Positions 24,757 through 33,646 of a stretch of 39,133 nt of DNA are shown in pieces. The position numbers and the translations under genes are program-made. Numbering within the stretch: the first letter of the stretch is position 1; each line of letters opens with the position of its first letter. The stretch comes from Clostridiales bacterium. GTDB lineage: Bacteria; Bacillota; Clostridia; Christensenellales; Pumilibacteraceae. The notes under the pieces are model-generated. The model saw nothing but the letters and a program-made list of their open reading frames with translations, was not told the DNA's origin and made no database searches. The stretch lies in NCBI GenBank assembly GCA_029070965.1, contig JAIEBI010000031.1, forward strand, positions 1 to 39,133, read 5' to 3'.

Positions 24757-27573
24757 ATGGACGATAAAAACGAAATAGTAATAAAGGGTGCGCGGGCGCA
24801 CAATCTTAAAAACGTGAGCCTATCCGTGCCCAAAAATAAACTGGTAGTGTTCACGGGCGTGTCGGGCAGCGGCAAAACGTCGCTTGCGTTCGACACCATA
24901 TTTGCCGAGGGGCAGCGTAGGTACGTGGAATCGCTTTCGTCGTACGCGCGTATGTTTTTGGGGCAAATGGACAAGCCGGACGTGGACAGCATTGACGGAC
25001 TTTCTCCCGCAATATCCATAGACCAAAAAACGACAGGGCGTAACCCGCGTTCCACCGTCGGCACGGTAACCGAAATTTACGATTACATGCGCCTGCTGTT
25101 TGCGCGCGTGGGCGACGTTTACTGCTACAACTGCGGTGCTGAAATTCACCAACAGTCGGTGGACGAGATTGTAGACAAAATCATGGCATTGCCGCAGGGT
25201 AGTAGGGTTATGATTATTTCGCCCGTAGTGCGCGGCAAAAAGGGCGAGTATTCCAAAATGTTCGAGGACTTTAAAAAAGCGGGGTACTCGCGTTTGCGCG
25301 TGGACGGAATAATCTACGGCATAGACGAACAAATCAAGCTCGACAAAAATTCCAAGCATGACATTTCCGTTGTTATAGACAGACTTGTCATAGAACAGGG
25401 CATTCAGCAGCGCCTTACCGATTCGGTGGAAACAGCAATCAAGCTTTCGGACGGGCTTGTAATTGCGTTTTATGACGACAAGGAAATACTGTTCAACACG
25501 CAATACACCTGCGGCAACTGCGGACTTTCGCTGTCCGAGGTCGAGCCGCGGCTGTTTTCGTTCAACTCGCCGTTCGGCGCATGTCCGACGTGCGGCGGCT
25601 TGGGATTTCTTAGTAAAGTAGACCCCGATTTGCTGTTTTTCGGCGATTCGTCCATTGCCGATTTGTTGGATGGTGGACAGCTCGATTCTTCGCAACACTT
25701 TGAACAATGCCTTGCGGCGCTCGCCAAAAAGTACGATTTTTCGCTTAAAACACCCTTTAAAAAGCTGGACAAAAAGGTGCGGGATATCATTCTTTACGCC
25801 AAGGATGAGCCGCTCGTTGTGGAATACACGACAGGGCACTATCACCGCAGCGAGCGCATTTTATATGAAGGCATGGTCACGTTTTTGGAGCGTCGCCTTG
25901 CCGAAACGACAAGCGACGGCGTACGTTGGCGCATAGGCAGGTTTACTAACTCTCAGCCCTGTCCCGACTGCGGCGGCAAGCGGCTCAAAAAGGAAGCGTT
26001 GTCAGTGCGCATAGGCGGCAAGAATATAGACGAGTTGTGCGCAATGCCCGTCAAGTATTTGTATCAATTTTTCGCCGACTTAAAGCTGACCGATTCCAAG
26101 GCGATTATCGCCGAGCGCGTGCTAAAAGAAATTCGCACGCGGCTTGAATTTTTGATGAATGTCGGATTGGAATATCTTACGCTTTCGCGTTCGGCACAAA
26201 CGCTGTCGGGCGGAGAGGCGCAACGCATAAGGCTGGCTACGCAAATCGGCTCGGGACTGTCGGGCGTGCTGTACATTTTGGACGAGCCGAGCATAGGCTT
26301 GCACCAATGCGACAACGCCAAGCTTATCGGCACGCTCAAAAACCTGCGTGACCTCGGCAATACGCTTATAGTAGTCGAGCATGACGAGGACACAATGCGC
26401 GCTGCCGACCATATCGTCGACATAGGTGCAGGTGCGGGCATTCACGGCGGAAACGTGATTGCGCAGGGAACCGTGGACGATATTATTGCTTCGGGCTCGA
26501 TTACAGGCAAATTCTTGTCGGGCGAACGTCAAATAAGAACGCCGGAAAACCGCCGTCTTTCGGACGAATATATAACCATACGCGGCGCGGCGGAAAACAA
26601 TTTGCAAAACATTACCGTCAAAATCCCGCTTGGCGTGTTTAACGTTATAACGGGCGTGTCGGGAAGCGGAAAATCGTCGCTTATCAATCAAACGCTTTAT
26701 CCCGCGGCGGCAAACTGCTTTAACGCCGTCAAACAGCGCGTGGGTAAGTGCGACGGCATTGACGGATTGGAAAAAATAGACAAGGTAATCAATATCGACC
26801 AAAGCCCCATAGGCAGAACGCCGCGGTCAAATCCCGCCACGTACACCGGCGCAATGTCCACCATACGCGATTTGTTTGCCGAGCTTCCCGCCGCCAAAGA
26901 ACGCGGCTATGGCTCGGGACGGTTCTCGTTTAACGTGCGGGGCGGCAGGTGTGAAAACTGCGAGGGCGACGGCATAATCCGCATAGAAATGAACTTTTTG
27001 CCAGACGTGTATGTGCCGTGCGACGTGTGCCACGGAAAAAGGTTCAACCGCGAAACGCTTCAAGTCAAGTACCGCGACAAATCGATTGCCGACGTTTTGG
27101 ATATGACGATAGAGGAAGCGTACGAATTCTTCAAAAACATCCCGTCGCTAAAACGCAAACTTGGAACATTGTTGGACGTCGGACTGGGCTACGTTAAGCT
27201 CGGTCAGCCCGCAACAACGCTGTCGGGCGGCGAGGCACAGCGCGTCAAGCTTGCCACCGAATTGTCCAAGGTGTCCACCAACAGTACGCTATACGTGCTG
27301 GACGAGCCGACCACGGGCTTGCACTCCGCCGACGTCGAACGGCTTATAGACATACTTTCGCGGCTTGTGGACAACGGCAACACTGTCGTAGTTATCGAGC
27401 ATAATTTGGACGTGATAAAGTGCGCCGACAACATTATAGACCTCGGTCCCGACGGAGGCGACGGCGGCGGACTTGTTGTAGCAACCGGCACTCCCGAGCG
27501 CGTAGCGCAGGTGGAGCAAAGCAAGACGGGACAGTATCTCAAAAAATTCTCGGCTAAAACCGAAAGCGAGTAG
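24757..27573 (+). CDS. uvrA: Excinuclease ABC subunit A
   Basis: The 938-residue damage-recognition ATPase of nucleotide excision repair. It has two ABC halves: Walker A GVSGSGKT at 34-41 and GVSGSGKS in the second half, and signature LSGGEAQR in each, followed by LDEPSIGLH and LDEPTTGLH. Zinc modules are seen as CGNC..CPTC in the first half and CENC..CDVC in the second. The start is the ATG at 24757 (MDDKNEIVIKGARAHNLKN) with GGAG 5 nt upstream. A longer frame from 24679 runs inside uvrB and is rejected. The next gene begins 3 bp after the stop. Confidence 0.97.
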   Translation: MDDKNEIVIKGARAHNLKNVSLSVPKNKLVVFTGVSGSGKTSLAFDTIFAEGQRRYVESLSSYARMFLGQMDKPDVDSIDGLSPAISIDQKTTGRNPRSTVGTVTEIYDYMRLLFARVGDVYCYNCGAEIHQQSVDEIVDKIMALPQGSRVMIISPVVRGKKGEYSKMFEDFKKAGYSRLRVDGIIYGIDEQIKLDKNSKHDISVVIDRLVIEQGIQQRLTDSVETAIKLSDGLVIAFYDDKEILFNTQYTCGNCGLSLSEVEPRLFSFNSPFGACPTCGGLGFLSKVDPDLLFFGDSSIADLLDGGQLDSSQHFEQCLAALAKKYDFSLKTPFKKLDKKVRDIILYAKDEPLVVEYTTGHYHRSERILYEGMVTFLERRLAETTSDGVRWRIGRFTNSQPCPDCGGKRLKKEALSVRIGGKNIDELCAMPVKYLYQFFADLKLTDSKAIIAERVLKEIRTRLEFLMNVGLEYLTLSRSAQTLSGGEAQRIRLATQIGSGLSGVLYILDEPSIGLHQCDNAKLIGTLKNLRDLGNTLIVVEHDEDTMRAADHIVDIGAGAGIHGGNVIAQGTVDDIIASGSITGKFLSGERQIRTPENRRLSDEYITIRGAAENNLQNITVKIPLGVFNVITGVSGSGKSSLINQTLYPAAANCFNAVKQRVGKCDGIDGLEKIDKVINIDQSPIGRTPRSNPATYTGAMSTIRDLFAELPAAKERGYGSGRFSFNVRGGRCENCEGDGIIRIEMNFLPDVYVPCDVCHGKRFNRETLQVKYRDKSIADVLDMTIEEAYEFFKNIPSLKRKLGTLLDVGLGYVKLGQPATTLSGGEAQRVKLATELSKVSTNSTLYVLDEPTTGLHSADVERLIDILSRLVDNGNTVVVIEHNLDVIKCADNIIDLGPDGGDGGGLVVATGTPERVAQVEQSKTGQYLKKFSAKTESE

Positions 27574-27576
27574 ACA

Positions 27577-28944
27577 GTGACTGAAAACAAAGATTTTGTA
27601 ATCGTGGGCGACACGCTTGTCAAATATACGGGCAGCGCCGAAACGGTGGTTGTGCCTAACGGTGTTGCGGTAATAGGCGAGCGCGCCTTTGCCGAAAATC
27701 ACAATATAGTCACCGTCGATTTAAACGAGGTGGTTTCTGTCGGTGACTATGCGTTTTTCTTTTGCAGAAATTTGCTTTCCGTCACGGCAAAAAAAGTCAA
27801 GACGATCGGACATTCCGCATTTCGCGCGAATTGGATAAAAGAAATGGTTTTGCGTGACGTCGAGCGCATAGATGATTATGCTTTTTACGGGTGCATACCG
27901 ATTAAAGAAATAGGCAGTACTTCCAATCTTGTTTATATAGGTAGCAGTGCGTTTGCCGGCGCCCGTCTTGAAAAAATAGAAATAAATAAAAACGCTACGC
28001 GTATAGGCGGGAGCGCTTTCAGCAGTTGTGAATTTACCGAATTCGATTATCCCGACGGCATAGAGGAAGTGGAAGGCTGCGTTTTTGCGGGTTGTCACCG
28101 ACTAAAACGCATAACTTTTCCAAAAGCCTTGAAAAGAATTTCGACCGCCGCATTTCAAAATTGCGAACGGTTGCGGCGAGTGGAAATTCCCGAGGGCGTA
28201 ACGTTCATACACTACGACGCGTTTATTGGTTGTAATATCGCCGAGGTGTATAATAAGTCGCAGCTTGATATCCGCTACGGAAGACACAAACGAATCGGAT
28301 TTTTGCCCGAGCATGCCGTAAACGTGTTTACTCCCAACGACGGATATGACACGCACGAGGAAATCGACGGATACGTTTTTTGCACGGACAGCCACGATAA
28401 CAACAGGACTTTCCTTATCGATTACGTAGGCAACGAAAAAAATTTGGTTCTGCCGCGCGACTATCACGGCAGAAGTTACGGAATATTCAGATGCGTGTTC
28501 GCCGAGCGTGATATAGAGAGTGTCGACCTCGGGGACAGCGTGACCGAAATAGGTGCATGGGCATTTTTTAAATGCAAAAATCTTAAATCTGTCAAGTTCG
28601 GCAGCGGTTTAAAATACATATACCGCAACGCTTTTCACGCTTGTGAAAATTTGACCGACGCCGAGTTGGGCGACAACGTCGAGCTGTTGGGTAGCTGCGT
28701 GTTCCTCAATACCGGAATCAGATACCTCAAATTCGGTGCGGCAATGAAAGAAATTCGTGGTAACGCAATCGGCTGTTGCAGGAATCTAAGTACAGTTTAT
28801 TATACGGGTACGCCCGAACAGTTTGACGGCATACGCGTTACCGCCGGATTGAGGGATTGGTACAAAAAGTCCGTAAGGTTTTATTCGGAAACCGAAAAGC
28901 CTAATTGTTGGCGTTACGTAGACGGCAAAATAAAAGAATATTAA
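27577..28944 (+). CDS. Cytoplasmic BspA-type leucine-rich repeat protein
   Basis: A 455-residue protein of LRR_5 (BspA-like) repeats, seen as repeated IGxxAFxxCxxLxxVxxP-type units (for example TIGHSAFRANWIKEMVL, EIGAWAFFKCKNLKSVKF). Two repeat blocks, about residues 20-220 and 300-410, are separated by a different insert. Most proteins of this type are exported, but this one has no signal peptide or membrane span. The GTG start lies only 3 bp after the uvrA stop with a weak ribosome site, so it is probably translated by coupling to uvrA. The partner is unknown. A link to DNA repair is only suggested by position. Confidence 0.8.
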   Translation: MTENKDFVIVGDTLVKYTGSAETVVVPNGVAVIGERAFAENHNIVTVDLNEVVSVGDYAFFFCRNLLSVTAKKVKTIGHSAFRANWIKEMVLRDVERIDDYAFYGCIPIKEIGSTSNLVYIGSSAFAGARLEKIEINKNATRIGGSAFSSCEFTEFDYPDGIEEVEGCVFAGCHRLKRITFPKALKRISTAAFQNCERLRRVEIPEGVTFIHYDAFIGCNIAEVYNKSQLDIRYGRHKRIGFLPEHAVNVFTPNDGYDTHEEIDGYVFCTDSHDNNRTFLIDYVGNEKNLVLPRDYHGRSYGIFRCVFAERDIESVDLGDSVTEIGAWAFFKCKNLKSVKFGSGLKYIYRNAFHACENLTDAELGDNVELLGSCVFLNTGIRYLKFGAAMKEIRGNAIGCCRNLSTVYYTGTPEQFDGIRVTAGLRDWYKKSVRFYSETEKPNCWRYVDGKIKEY

Positions 28945-28960
28945 GGCGTAACAACAACCA

Positions 28961-28990
28961 TACTACGAATATCATGTTCGTAGTATTTTT
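28961..28990 (+). terminator. Terminator-like hairpin with the next start codon in its loop
   Basis: TACTACGAA (28961-28969) pairs perfectly with TTCGTAGTA (28977-28985) around a 7-nt loop, followed by TTTTT. The loop TATCATG contains the ATG of the DUF421 gene at 28974. It could end the uvrB-uvrA-LRR transcript, gate translation of the next gene, or both. The stem is AT-rich, so moderate strength is expected. Confidence 0.55.
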
Positions 28991-29684
28991 AAAATCTATA
29001 ATTACGTTTTTAGTCGTGTTCTTTGTAATACGACTTATGGGCAAGCGGCAAATAGGCGAAATGCAGCCGTTCGAGCTTGTCATTACGCTAATCATTGCCG
29101 AGGTGGCGTGCATACCGATGAACGATCCGTATATACCGCTGTATTACGGATTGATACCCATTTTGACATTGGCAACGTTGCACATCGTGTTGTCGTTTGT
29201 TTCGCGCAAGTCGGTAAGGGTGCGCAAGCTGCTCAGCGGTAACAGCCTTATCGTTATCGACAAGTCGGGCATTAACTACAAAAATATGCAAAAGATGAAT
29301 ATGAACATAGACGATTTAATCGAGGCTGTGCGCACTGCGGGCTACGTCGATTTTTCGCAAATCGCTTATGCCATATTCGAAACCAACGGACAGCTTTGCG
29401 TGGTGGAAAAGGAACAACAGCAAGTAGAGCAGTCGCAAGGAAATGAACCGCAAAAGACGTTACTTCCTTTGGAGCTTGTAGTGGACGGAAAATACAATGC
29501 GCATAACCTTGCGCTATCGGGCACCGACCAGTCTGAAATTTTGCGCGTATTGGACGATAACAAGCTTAAACTGAGCGACATATTGTACGCCGACGTTCGT
29601 CAGGACGGAAACGCGTACTTTGCGCCTAAGCACAAGCCGGCGTTTTGCTGTCCTATAACCATAAGCGGGGGTAACAACTGGTGA
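28974..29684 (+). CDS. DUF421 (YetF-type) membrane protein
   Basis: 236 residues. The N-terminus has three membrane spans with the family motif RLMGKRQIGEMQPFELVITL, followed by the cytoplasmic DUF421 domain (SGNSLIVIDKSGINYKNMQK; DDLIEAVRTAGYVD; FETNGQLCVV). A Gln-rich loop interrupts the domain at about residues 145-165. The start follows the family pattern and lies in a hairpin loop without a visible Shine-Dalgarno. A longer frame from 28905 overlaps the LRR gene. It overlaps the DUF4363 gene by 4 bp. In Bacillus some DUF421 proteins act with germination or spore traits; the molecular role is not settled. Confidence 0.88.
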   Translation: MFVVFLKSIITFLVVFFVIRLMGKRQIGEMQPFELVITLIIAEVACIPMNDPYIPLYYGLIPILTLATLHIVLSFVSRKSVRVRKLLSGNSLIVIDKSGINYKNMQKMNMNIDDLIEAVRTAGYVDFSQIAYAIFETNGQLCVVEKEQQQVEQSQGNEPQKTLLPLELVVDGKYNAHNLALSGTDQSEILRVLDDNKLKLSDILYADVRQDGNAYFAPKHKPAFCCPITISGGNNW

Positions 29685-30073
29685 AAAAGGTAGTTGTAAT
29701 ATTAGTCGTTTTCGCGCTTATGCTCGGCGCGATGATAGGCGAAATAGTTTACGTAAACAAGTTTTACAACGGACTGCAATCGGACTTGGAAGCTGTTGCC
29801 GTAAGTATCGAGGCTAACGAGGAACATGTTGACAACGTGCAAACGGTGGCTATGTGCGACAAGCTGGTAAAAAAGTGGGAAAAGGGTAAGCGCACACTTT
29901 TAATGCTACAAAACCACAATACCGTGCGCAACCTCGACGACAAGATTGTCAGCTTGCAAAAGGTTGTCAAGTCCGATAATTACAACGACGCGGTGATATT
30001 CGTTCATTCCGCAATAAACTATATAGACGACGTGCTGCTCGACAGTATTCCGTACCTTTCCAATATATTCTAA
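29681..30073 (+). CDS. DUF4363 family protein
   Basis: A 130-residue protein with one N-terminal membrane span (about 4-24) and an exported helical domain (LVKKWEKGKRTLLMLQNH; AVIFVHSAINYIDDV). The GTG start overlaps the DUF421 stop (GTGA). DUF421-DUF4363 pairs are common in spore-forming Clostridia, and the two products probably work together at the membrane. The function is unknown. Confidence 0.85.
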   Translation: MKKVVVILVVFALMLGAMIGEIVYVNKFYNGLQSDLEAVAVSIEANEEHVDNVQTVAMCDKLVKKWEKGKRTLLMLQNHNTVRNLDDKIVSLQKVVKSDNYNDAVIFVHSAINYIDDVLLDSIPYLSNIF

Positions 30074-30105
30074 TAGTATTCTAATGCTCACGGCGGGAAA
30101 ATCTA

Positions 30106-30134
30106 TTGCTTTTTAAAGATAAATGTATTATAAT
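30106..30134 (+). promoter_or_regulatory. Promoter of holA, giving a leaderless transcript
   Basis: TTGCTT at 30106-30111, a 17-bp spacer and TATAAT at 30129-30134. The expected transcription start, 6-7 nt past the -10 box, coincides with the GTG start codon at 30141. Confidence 0.55.
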
Positions 30135-30140
30135 TAGTAC

Positions 30141-31091
30141 GTGGAATTTATAGAGTTAAAAAAGCAACTTAAATCGCAAAAGCCCGCCCCGTGTTATGTT
30201 TGCTACGGCGACGACGATTTTATATTGGATCGCGCGCTGTCTTTGCTTACTGCGTTGGCGGCGGAGCCTAAGCCGTTCAACTGCGTGGATAGGGAGTTTG
30301 CTTCCTCGCGCGACCTTACGGACGAGCTGATGCAGCTGCCGCTGCTCGGAGATTACCGCGTGGTGGTTGCGCGCGGCAAGGTGGACAAGGCCGAGGTAGA
30401 GAAGTATCTCGAGCGCCCTAATCCCGCGGCGATTTTGGTACTACCCGTATACACTCCGCACGACAGCTGGAACAGAGCGTCTTTGCCCGATGTTCCCAAG
30501 GGCGGCGTAGGCGTGGATTGCAACCGCTTGCCGTTAAAGCAAATAATACCGTTTGTTACGGCGCTTTGCGCGCGCACGGGCGCGGCAATGGACGAACAGG
30601 CGATTACGCTACTTTGTAACCGTTGCGGCGGTTACATGACGCGTATCAACAGCGAAACGCAAAAGCTTGCCGTGCTCAGAGCGAATGGACGCATAACCGA
30701 GGACGACGTTACCGAACAGGTAGAGGCCGATACGGAGTTCGTGGTGTTTGAGCTGTGCGACAGCATACTTGCGGGCGACCCTGCGCGAGCGCTATCCATA
30801 GTGGACGGAATGGCAAAGAATAACGATTTGGTTGCGGCGTTCACACTTATATATAACAGGTTCAGAAAGATATTCGCAGCTTCCGTAGACCCCGACGGAA
30901 TTGCCGGTTTGGGCGTAAAGCCGTACCAAGTGAGTAAGCTCAAAGCCGAGGGGACAAAGTACGGCAAGCTTCGGCTCAAAAAGGTTCTCGACGCGTTAGA
31001 AAGCGCCGATTACGGTTACAAGACGGGCGCTACCACTGTTTACGATGCGCTCACATGCTTTGTAGCACAAGCTGCGTACCCGAACAACTAA
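30141..31091 (+). CDS. holA: DNA polymerase III delta subunit
   Basis: The 316-residue clamp-loader subunit that opens the sliding clamp during replication. The N-terminal CYVCYGDDDFILDRAL and the DELMQLPLLGDYRVVVARGK segment fit the family, as does the helical middle with GGYMTRINSETQKLAVL and the C-terminal collar helices. The start is a GTG with no Shine-Dalgarno at the expected distance and a TATAAT ending 6 nt before it, so a leaderless mRNA is likely. The next gene follows after 12 bp. Confidence 0.88.
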   Translation: MEFIELKKQLKSQKPAPCYVCYGDDDFILDRALSLLTALAAEPKPFNCVDREFASSRDLTDELMQLPLLGDYRVVVARGKVDKAEVEKYLERPNPAAILVLPVYTPHDSWNRASLPDVPKGGVGVDCNRLPLKQIIPFVTALCARTGAAMDEQAITLLCNRCGGYMTRINSETQKLAVLRANGRITEDDVTEQVEADTEFVVFELCDSILAGDPARALSIVDGMAKNNDLVAAFTLIYNRFRKIFAASVDPDGIAGLGVKPYQVSKLKAEGTKYGKLRLKKVLDALESADYGYKTGATTVYDALTCFVAQAAYPNN

Positions 31092-31103
31092 ACGAGGTGT
31101 AAT

Positions 31104-31640
31104 TTGATAGATATAGCAAAAAGAAAGCTTCCTTCGCCCATACTGCCCATTTTGGCGTACATAAGCTATTGCGCCGCGGGCTGGTTTTCTGCGCGCGGGG
31201 ATTTGGCGTACTATGCCGGTCAAATGCAAATGGGAGATATTATAAGCCACGATGCGTTCGCGTTCTTTTTCGGTGGGCTTATTCCGTTTGCGCTGTATAT
31301 GATAATTACGCGCTTTGTTTTCAGAACTATGCATTTGCGTTGCGGCGGTGACGTGCGGTCGATAAAGTACGGACTTTACTTTTCCGTTATAGCTGCGAAC
31401 ATGTTGCTGTTTGCGCTCAAATTTATTTATATAGCGGCGCCGTTGAGCTTGGGGATATTGGAAATAGTTTTGGACCCTATTATCACGATAGCATTTGTAT
31501 CGCTGTATTTGTTGTATGCGTTCAAAATGCAATACGTGGAAAAGTCGAGATTTCGCTTTGTGCTTTCGCAAATACTCGGCGCGTTTTTAGTGCTGTACGG
31601 ATTACTTGCGGTAATCAATCTTATTGTGTCGGTGGTGTAG
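31104..31640 (+). CDS. Polytopic membrane protein of unknown function
   Basis: 178 residues with five probable membrane spans (about 12-30, 52-72, 88-112, 117-142, 155-177) and a short basic cytoplasmic loop (FRTMHLRCGGDVRSIKYG). I do not recognise the family. The TTG start has GAGGTG only 4 nt upstream. It lies 12 bp after holA and 8 bp before the lipoprotein gene, so the three are probably one transcript. The context suggests envelope rather than replication work. Confidence 0.75.
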   Translation: MIDIAKRKLPSPILPILAYISYCAAGWFSARGDLAYYAGQMQMGDIISHDAFAFFFGGLIPFALYMIITRFVFRTMHLRCGGDVRSIKYGLYFSVIAANMLLFALKFIYIAAPLSLGILEIVLDPIITIAFVSLYLLYAFKMQYVEKSRFRFVLSQILGAFLVLYGLLAVINLIVSVV

Positions 31641-31648
31641 GTGACGGT

Positions 31649-33109
31649 ATGAAAAAACGCTTTTCTATTTTATCGATTATACTTTGCATTGCCGTCGCCG
31701 CGCTGTGTCTTGTAGGTTGTTCCGATCACGGCGCGCCCGAGCATTCGACCGAAAATCCGACGTATGCTATCACGCCCGCGCAGGCGGAAGCGGAATACTT
31801 AGGCTTTATGACCGAGGAGCATATAGACCGCACGACGTTTAAAGAAGGCGAAAAGAAAGCTGCAGATGACCTTGTAGTTCGTTTAAAGGAAATGGGGTAC
31901 GAGGATGCGGCTCAGATAAGTTTTTCGACGAGCGAAAACGAATCCGGCAAATTAGACAGCCAAAACGTAGTCGCGCATTTAAGAGACGATAGCAAGACGA
32001 CGAAAAACGTTATTATCGGCGCGTACTACGACAATCGGTATCAGGCTGCATACAACGGCGATACGCCGGACGGCGGGGAGGGCGCGGTTTCTGCAACCTC
32101 CGTAGCCGCAGTATTATGCGCGGCGGACTATATAGCCAATCACCGATCGGCGCTCGATTCGCAGTTGAACGTTACGATAGTGTTTTTCGGTGCGTCGTAT
32201 ATGTCCAACGACGGAGCAAAGGCGTTTTTGGATGATATGAAAGACTCCGATTACCAAAAAATCGTGCTGATGATAGAAATGCAACGGTTGTGCGGTGATC
32301 ACATATACGCTTTTTCGGACGCGCGTGAGACCAAGCGCGAAAAGCTTTTCGACAGGGTGGCGGCCGATAACGGACTTGATATTTACAAGGTCACGTCTAA
32401 AACACCGTTAATAACCGGTCTTTCCGCACTCAACGGCGTGCCGTACTATCAATGGGCGCACAGCGGCTTGTTTAACGTGTTCTTCAATGCGGGGGTGCCT
32501 ACGCTCAATCTTGTGGGCGCCAACTGGGAATCGTCCAAGCTTTCCGATATAGAATCGACAAGCCACGACAATTTTTTGTATTCGGAAAACGATACTTTGC
32601 GCAACGTGAAAAAATACCATCCCGACTACGCCGAAAAAATAGCGACGGCGGCAAGCCTGACGGTGAGCGCGTTGTATGACAAGGAGTTTACAACGGTAAT
32701 GACGTACGACCGTGAAAATTTTCCCAATACCGATACTGTAAGTTCGAGCTGGATTTGGTATCTTGTCGTGTTGGGTGTTATTATTGCGGTCGCCGGAGCG
32801 ATGGTAGCAATAAGCGCGCACCTAAAAAAGAAACACCCGATTGTAGTAAAGGCGCCGCCGCAAATGAAAATGGCAGTGTTCGGAATGGACTACGAAGACA
32901 AGAGTTCGGCGGATATATTTATCGACATACAGGGCAGCGGCAACGACAATATTTTTGACGGCATAGAAAACAATGCGCCCAAAAGCAATAATCCGCTTGA
33001 CGATATTTTTCCGCCTAACGCCCCGACCGACAACAGGGGGGAACAAGGCGATGACGACGGCAATGCGCAAGGCGACGACCCGTTCGATCCGCCGACCGAC
33101 GATAAATAA
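31649..33109 (+). CDS. Lipoprotein with degenerate M28-like peptidase domain and C-terminal membrane span
   Basis: 486 residues. There is a lipoprotein signal with lipobox LVGC (C24), then an M28-type domain at about 40-345. A second membrane span lies at about 367-391, and the tail (about 392-486) is cytoplasmic and rich in Asp, Asn and Pro. The M28 fold is seen as VIIGAYYDN, GAVSATSVAAVLCAADYI, TIVFFGASYMSNDGAKAF and SHDNFLYSENDTLRNV. Active M28 enzymes need two zinc ions. Here the first His is Y126, the bridging Asp segment reads GAVSATS, and the Glu-Glu pair reads GASYMS. Only the final His (H306) is kept. It is probably not a working peptidase and may bind peptides or signal. Confidence 0.78.
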   Translation: MKKRFSILSIILCIAVAALCLVGCSDHGAPEHSTENPTYAITPAQAEAEYLGFMTEEHIDRTTFKEGEKKAADDLVVRLKEMGYEDAAQISFSTSENESGKLDSQNVVAHLRDDSKTTKNVIIGAYYDNRYQAAYNGDTPDGGEGAVSATSVAAVLCAADYIANHRSALDSQLNVTIVFFGASYMSNDGAKAFLDDMKDSDYQKIVLMIEMQRLCGDHIYAFSDARETKREKLFDRVAADNGLDIYKVTSKTPLITGLSALNGVPYYQWAHSGLFNVFFNAGVPTLNLVGANWESSKLSDIESTSHDNFLYSENDTLRNVKKYHPDYAEKIATAASLTVSALYDKEFTTVMTYDRENFPNTDTVSSSWIWYLVVLGVIIAVAGAMVAISAHLKKKHPIVVKAPPQMKMAVFGMDYEDKSSADIFIDIQGSGNDNIFDGIENNAPKSNNPLDDIFPPNAPTDNRGEQGDDDGNAQGDDPFDPPTDDK

Positions 33110-33123
33110 ACATATAAGGCAGC

Positions 33124-33150
33124 AAAAAAGGCACTCGCAAGAGTGCCTTT
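33124..33150. terminator. Terminator between convergent genes
   Basis: AAAGGCACTC (33127-33136) pairs with GAGTGCCTTT (33141-33150) around a GCAA loop. The minus-strand reading ends in a T-run; on the plus strand the T-run is broken. Confidence 0.8.
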
Positions 33151-33163
33151 AAATTTTGCTTTA

Positions 33164-33616
33164 TTAACTGAACCAACCGCTTATTGTTTTGCCGAGGTTG
33201 GAAAAGAATTGGGTTATGCCGAATTTGTTGAACATATCGGACATGACCGTGCCGAAATTGAACGTGTCCAAAGCAAGGTAGCACCAAAGTATTACCACTG
33301 CAAACGTAGCTACTATAAGTATTGCGATATTGATTAAGCAGCTGCGGACGTTGATGGGGCTGCGCAGTTTTTTAAGCTTGGTGTTGGGATCGTTGCTTTC
33401 CTTGATTGCTTGTTCAAGCTGCGCCGCGGTCATTTGATCGGGCGACATATTGGCAAGCGGAACAGACGGCGTGCCGGCTGACGGCATACCGGTCGATGGA
33501 GTGCCCGTGGGAGGGACTCCGCCTGCGGCTGCTGCGCCCTTGCCTTTTTTATCCTTGCCCTTCTTTTCCTTTACGGGTTTTTCCTTAGCGGGCTTTACTG
33601 CGTCTTTTTTTGCCAT
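33164..33616 (-). CDS. Lysine-rich single-span membrane protein
   Basis: 150 residues. Residues 1-27 are a Lys/Glu/Pro-rich basic segment and about 30-52 are TP/SG repeats (PTGTPSTGMPSAGTPS). Residues 57-90 form a short helical region (TAAQLEQAIKESNDPNTKLKKL). One membrane span lies at about 93-116, and the C-terminal amphipathic segment (FNKFGITQFFSNLGKTISGWF) is outside or on the membrane surface. I do not recognise the family. The ATG has AGAGGATG upstream and a promoter at 33647-33675. The helical part resembles a small variant-like repeat but this is not certain. Confidence 0.7.
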   Translation of the reverse strand: MAKKDAVKPAKEKPVKEKKGKDKKGKGAAAAGGVPPTGTPSTGMPSAGTPSVPLANMSPDQMTAAQLEQAIKESNDPNTKLKKLRSPINVRSCLINIAILIVATFAVVILWCYLALDTFNFGTVMSDMFNKFGITQFFSNLGKTISGWFS

Positions 33617-33646
33617 AGCATCCTCTAATACAGTAATCTAACATAT

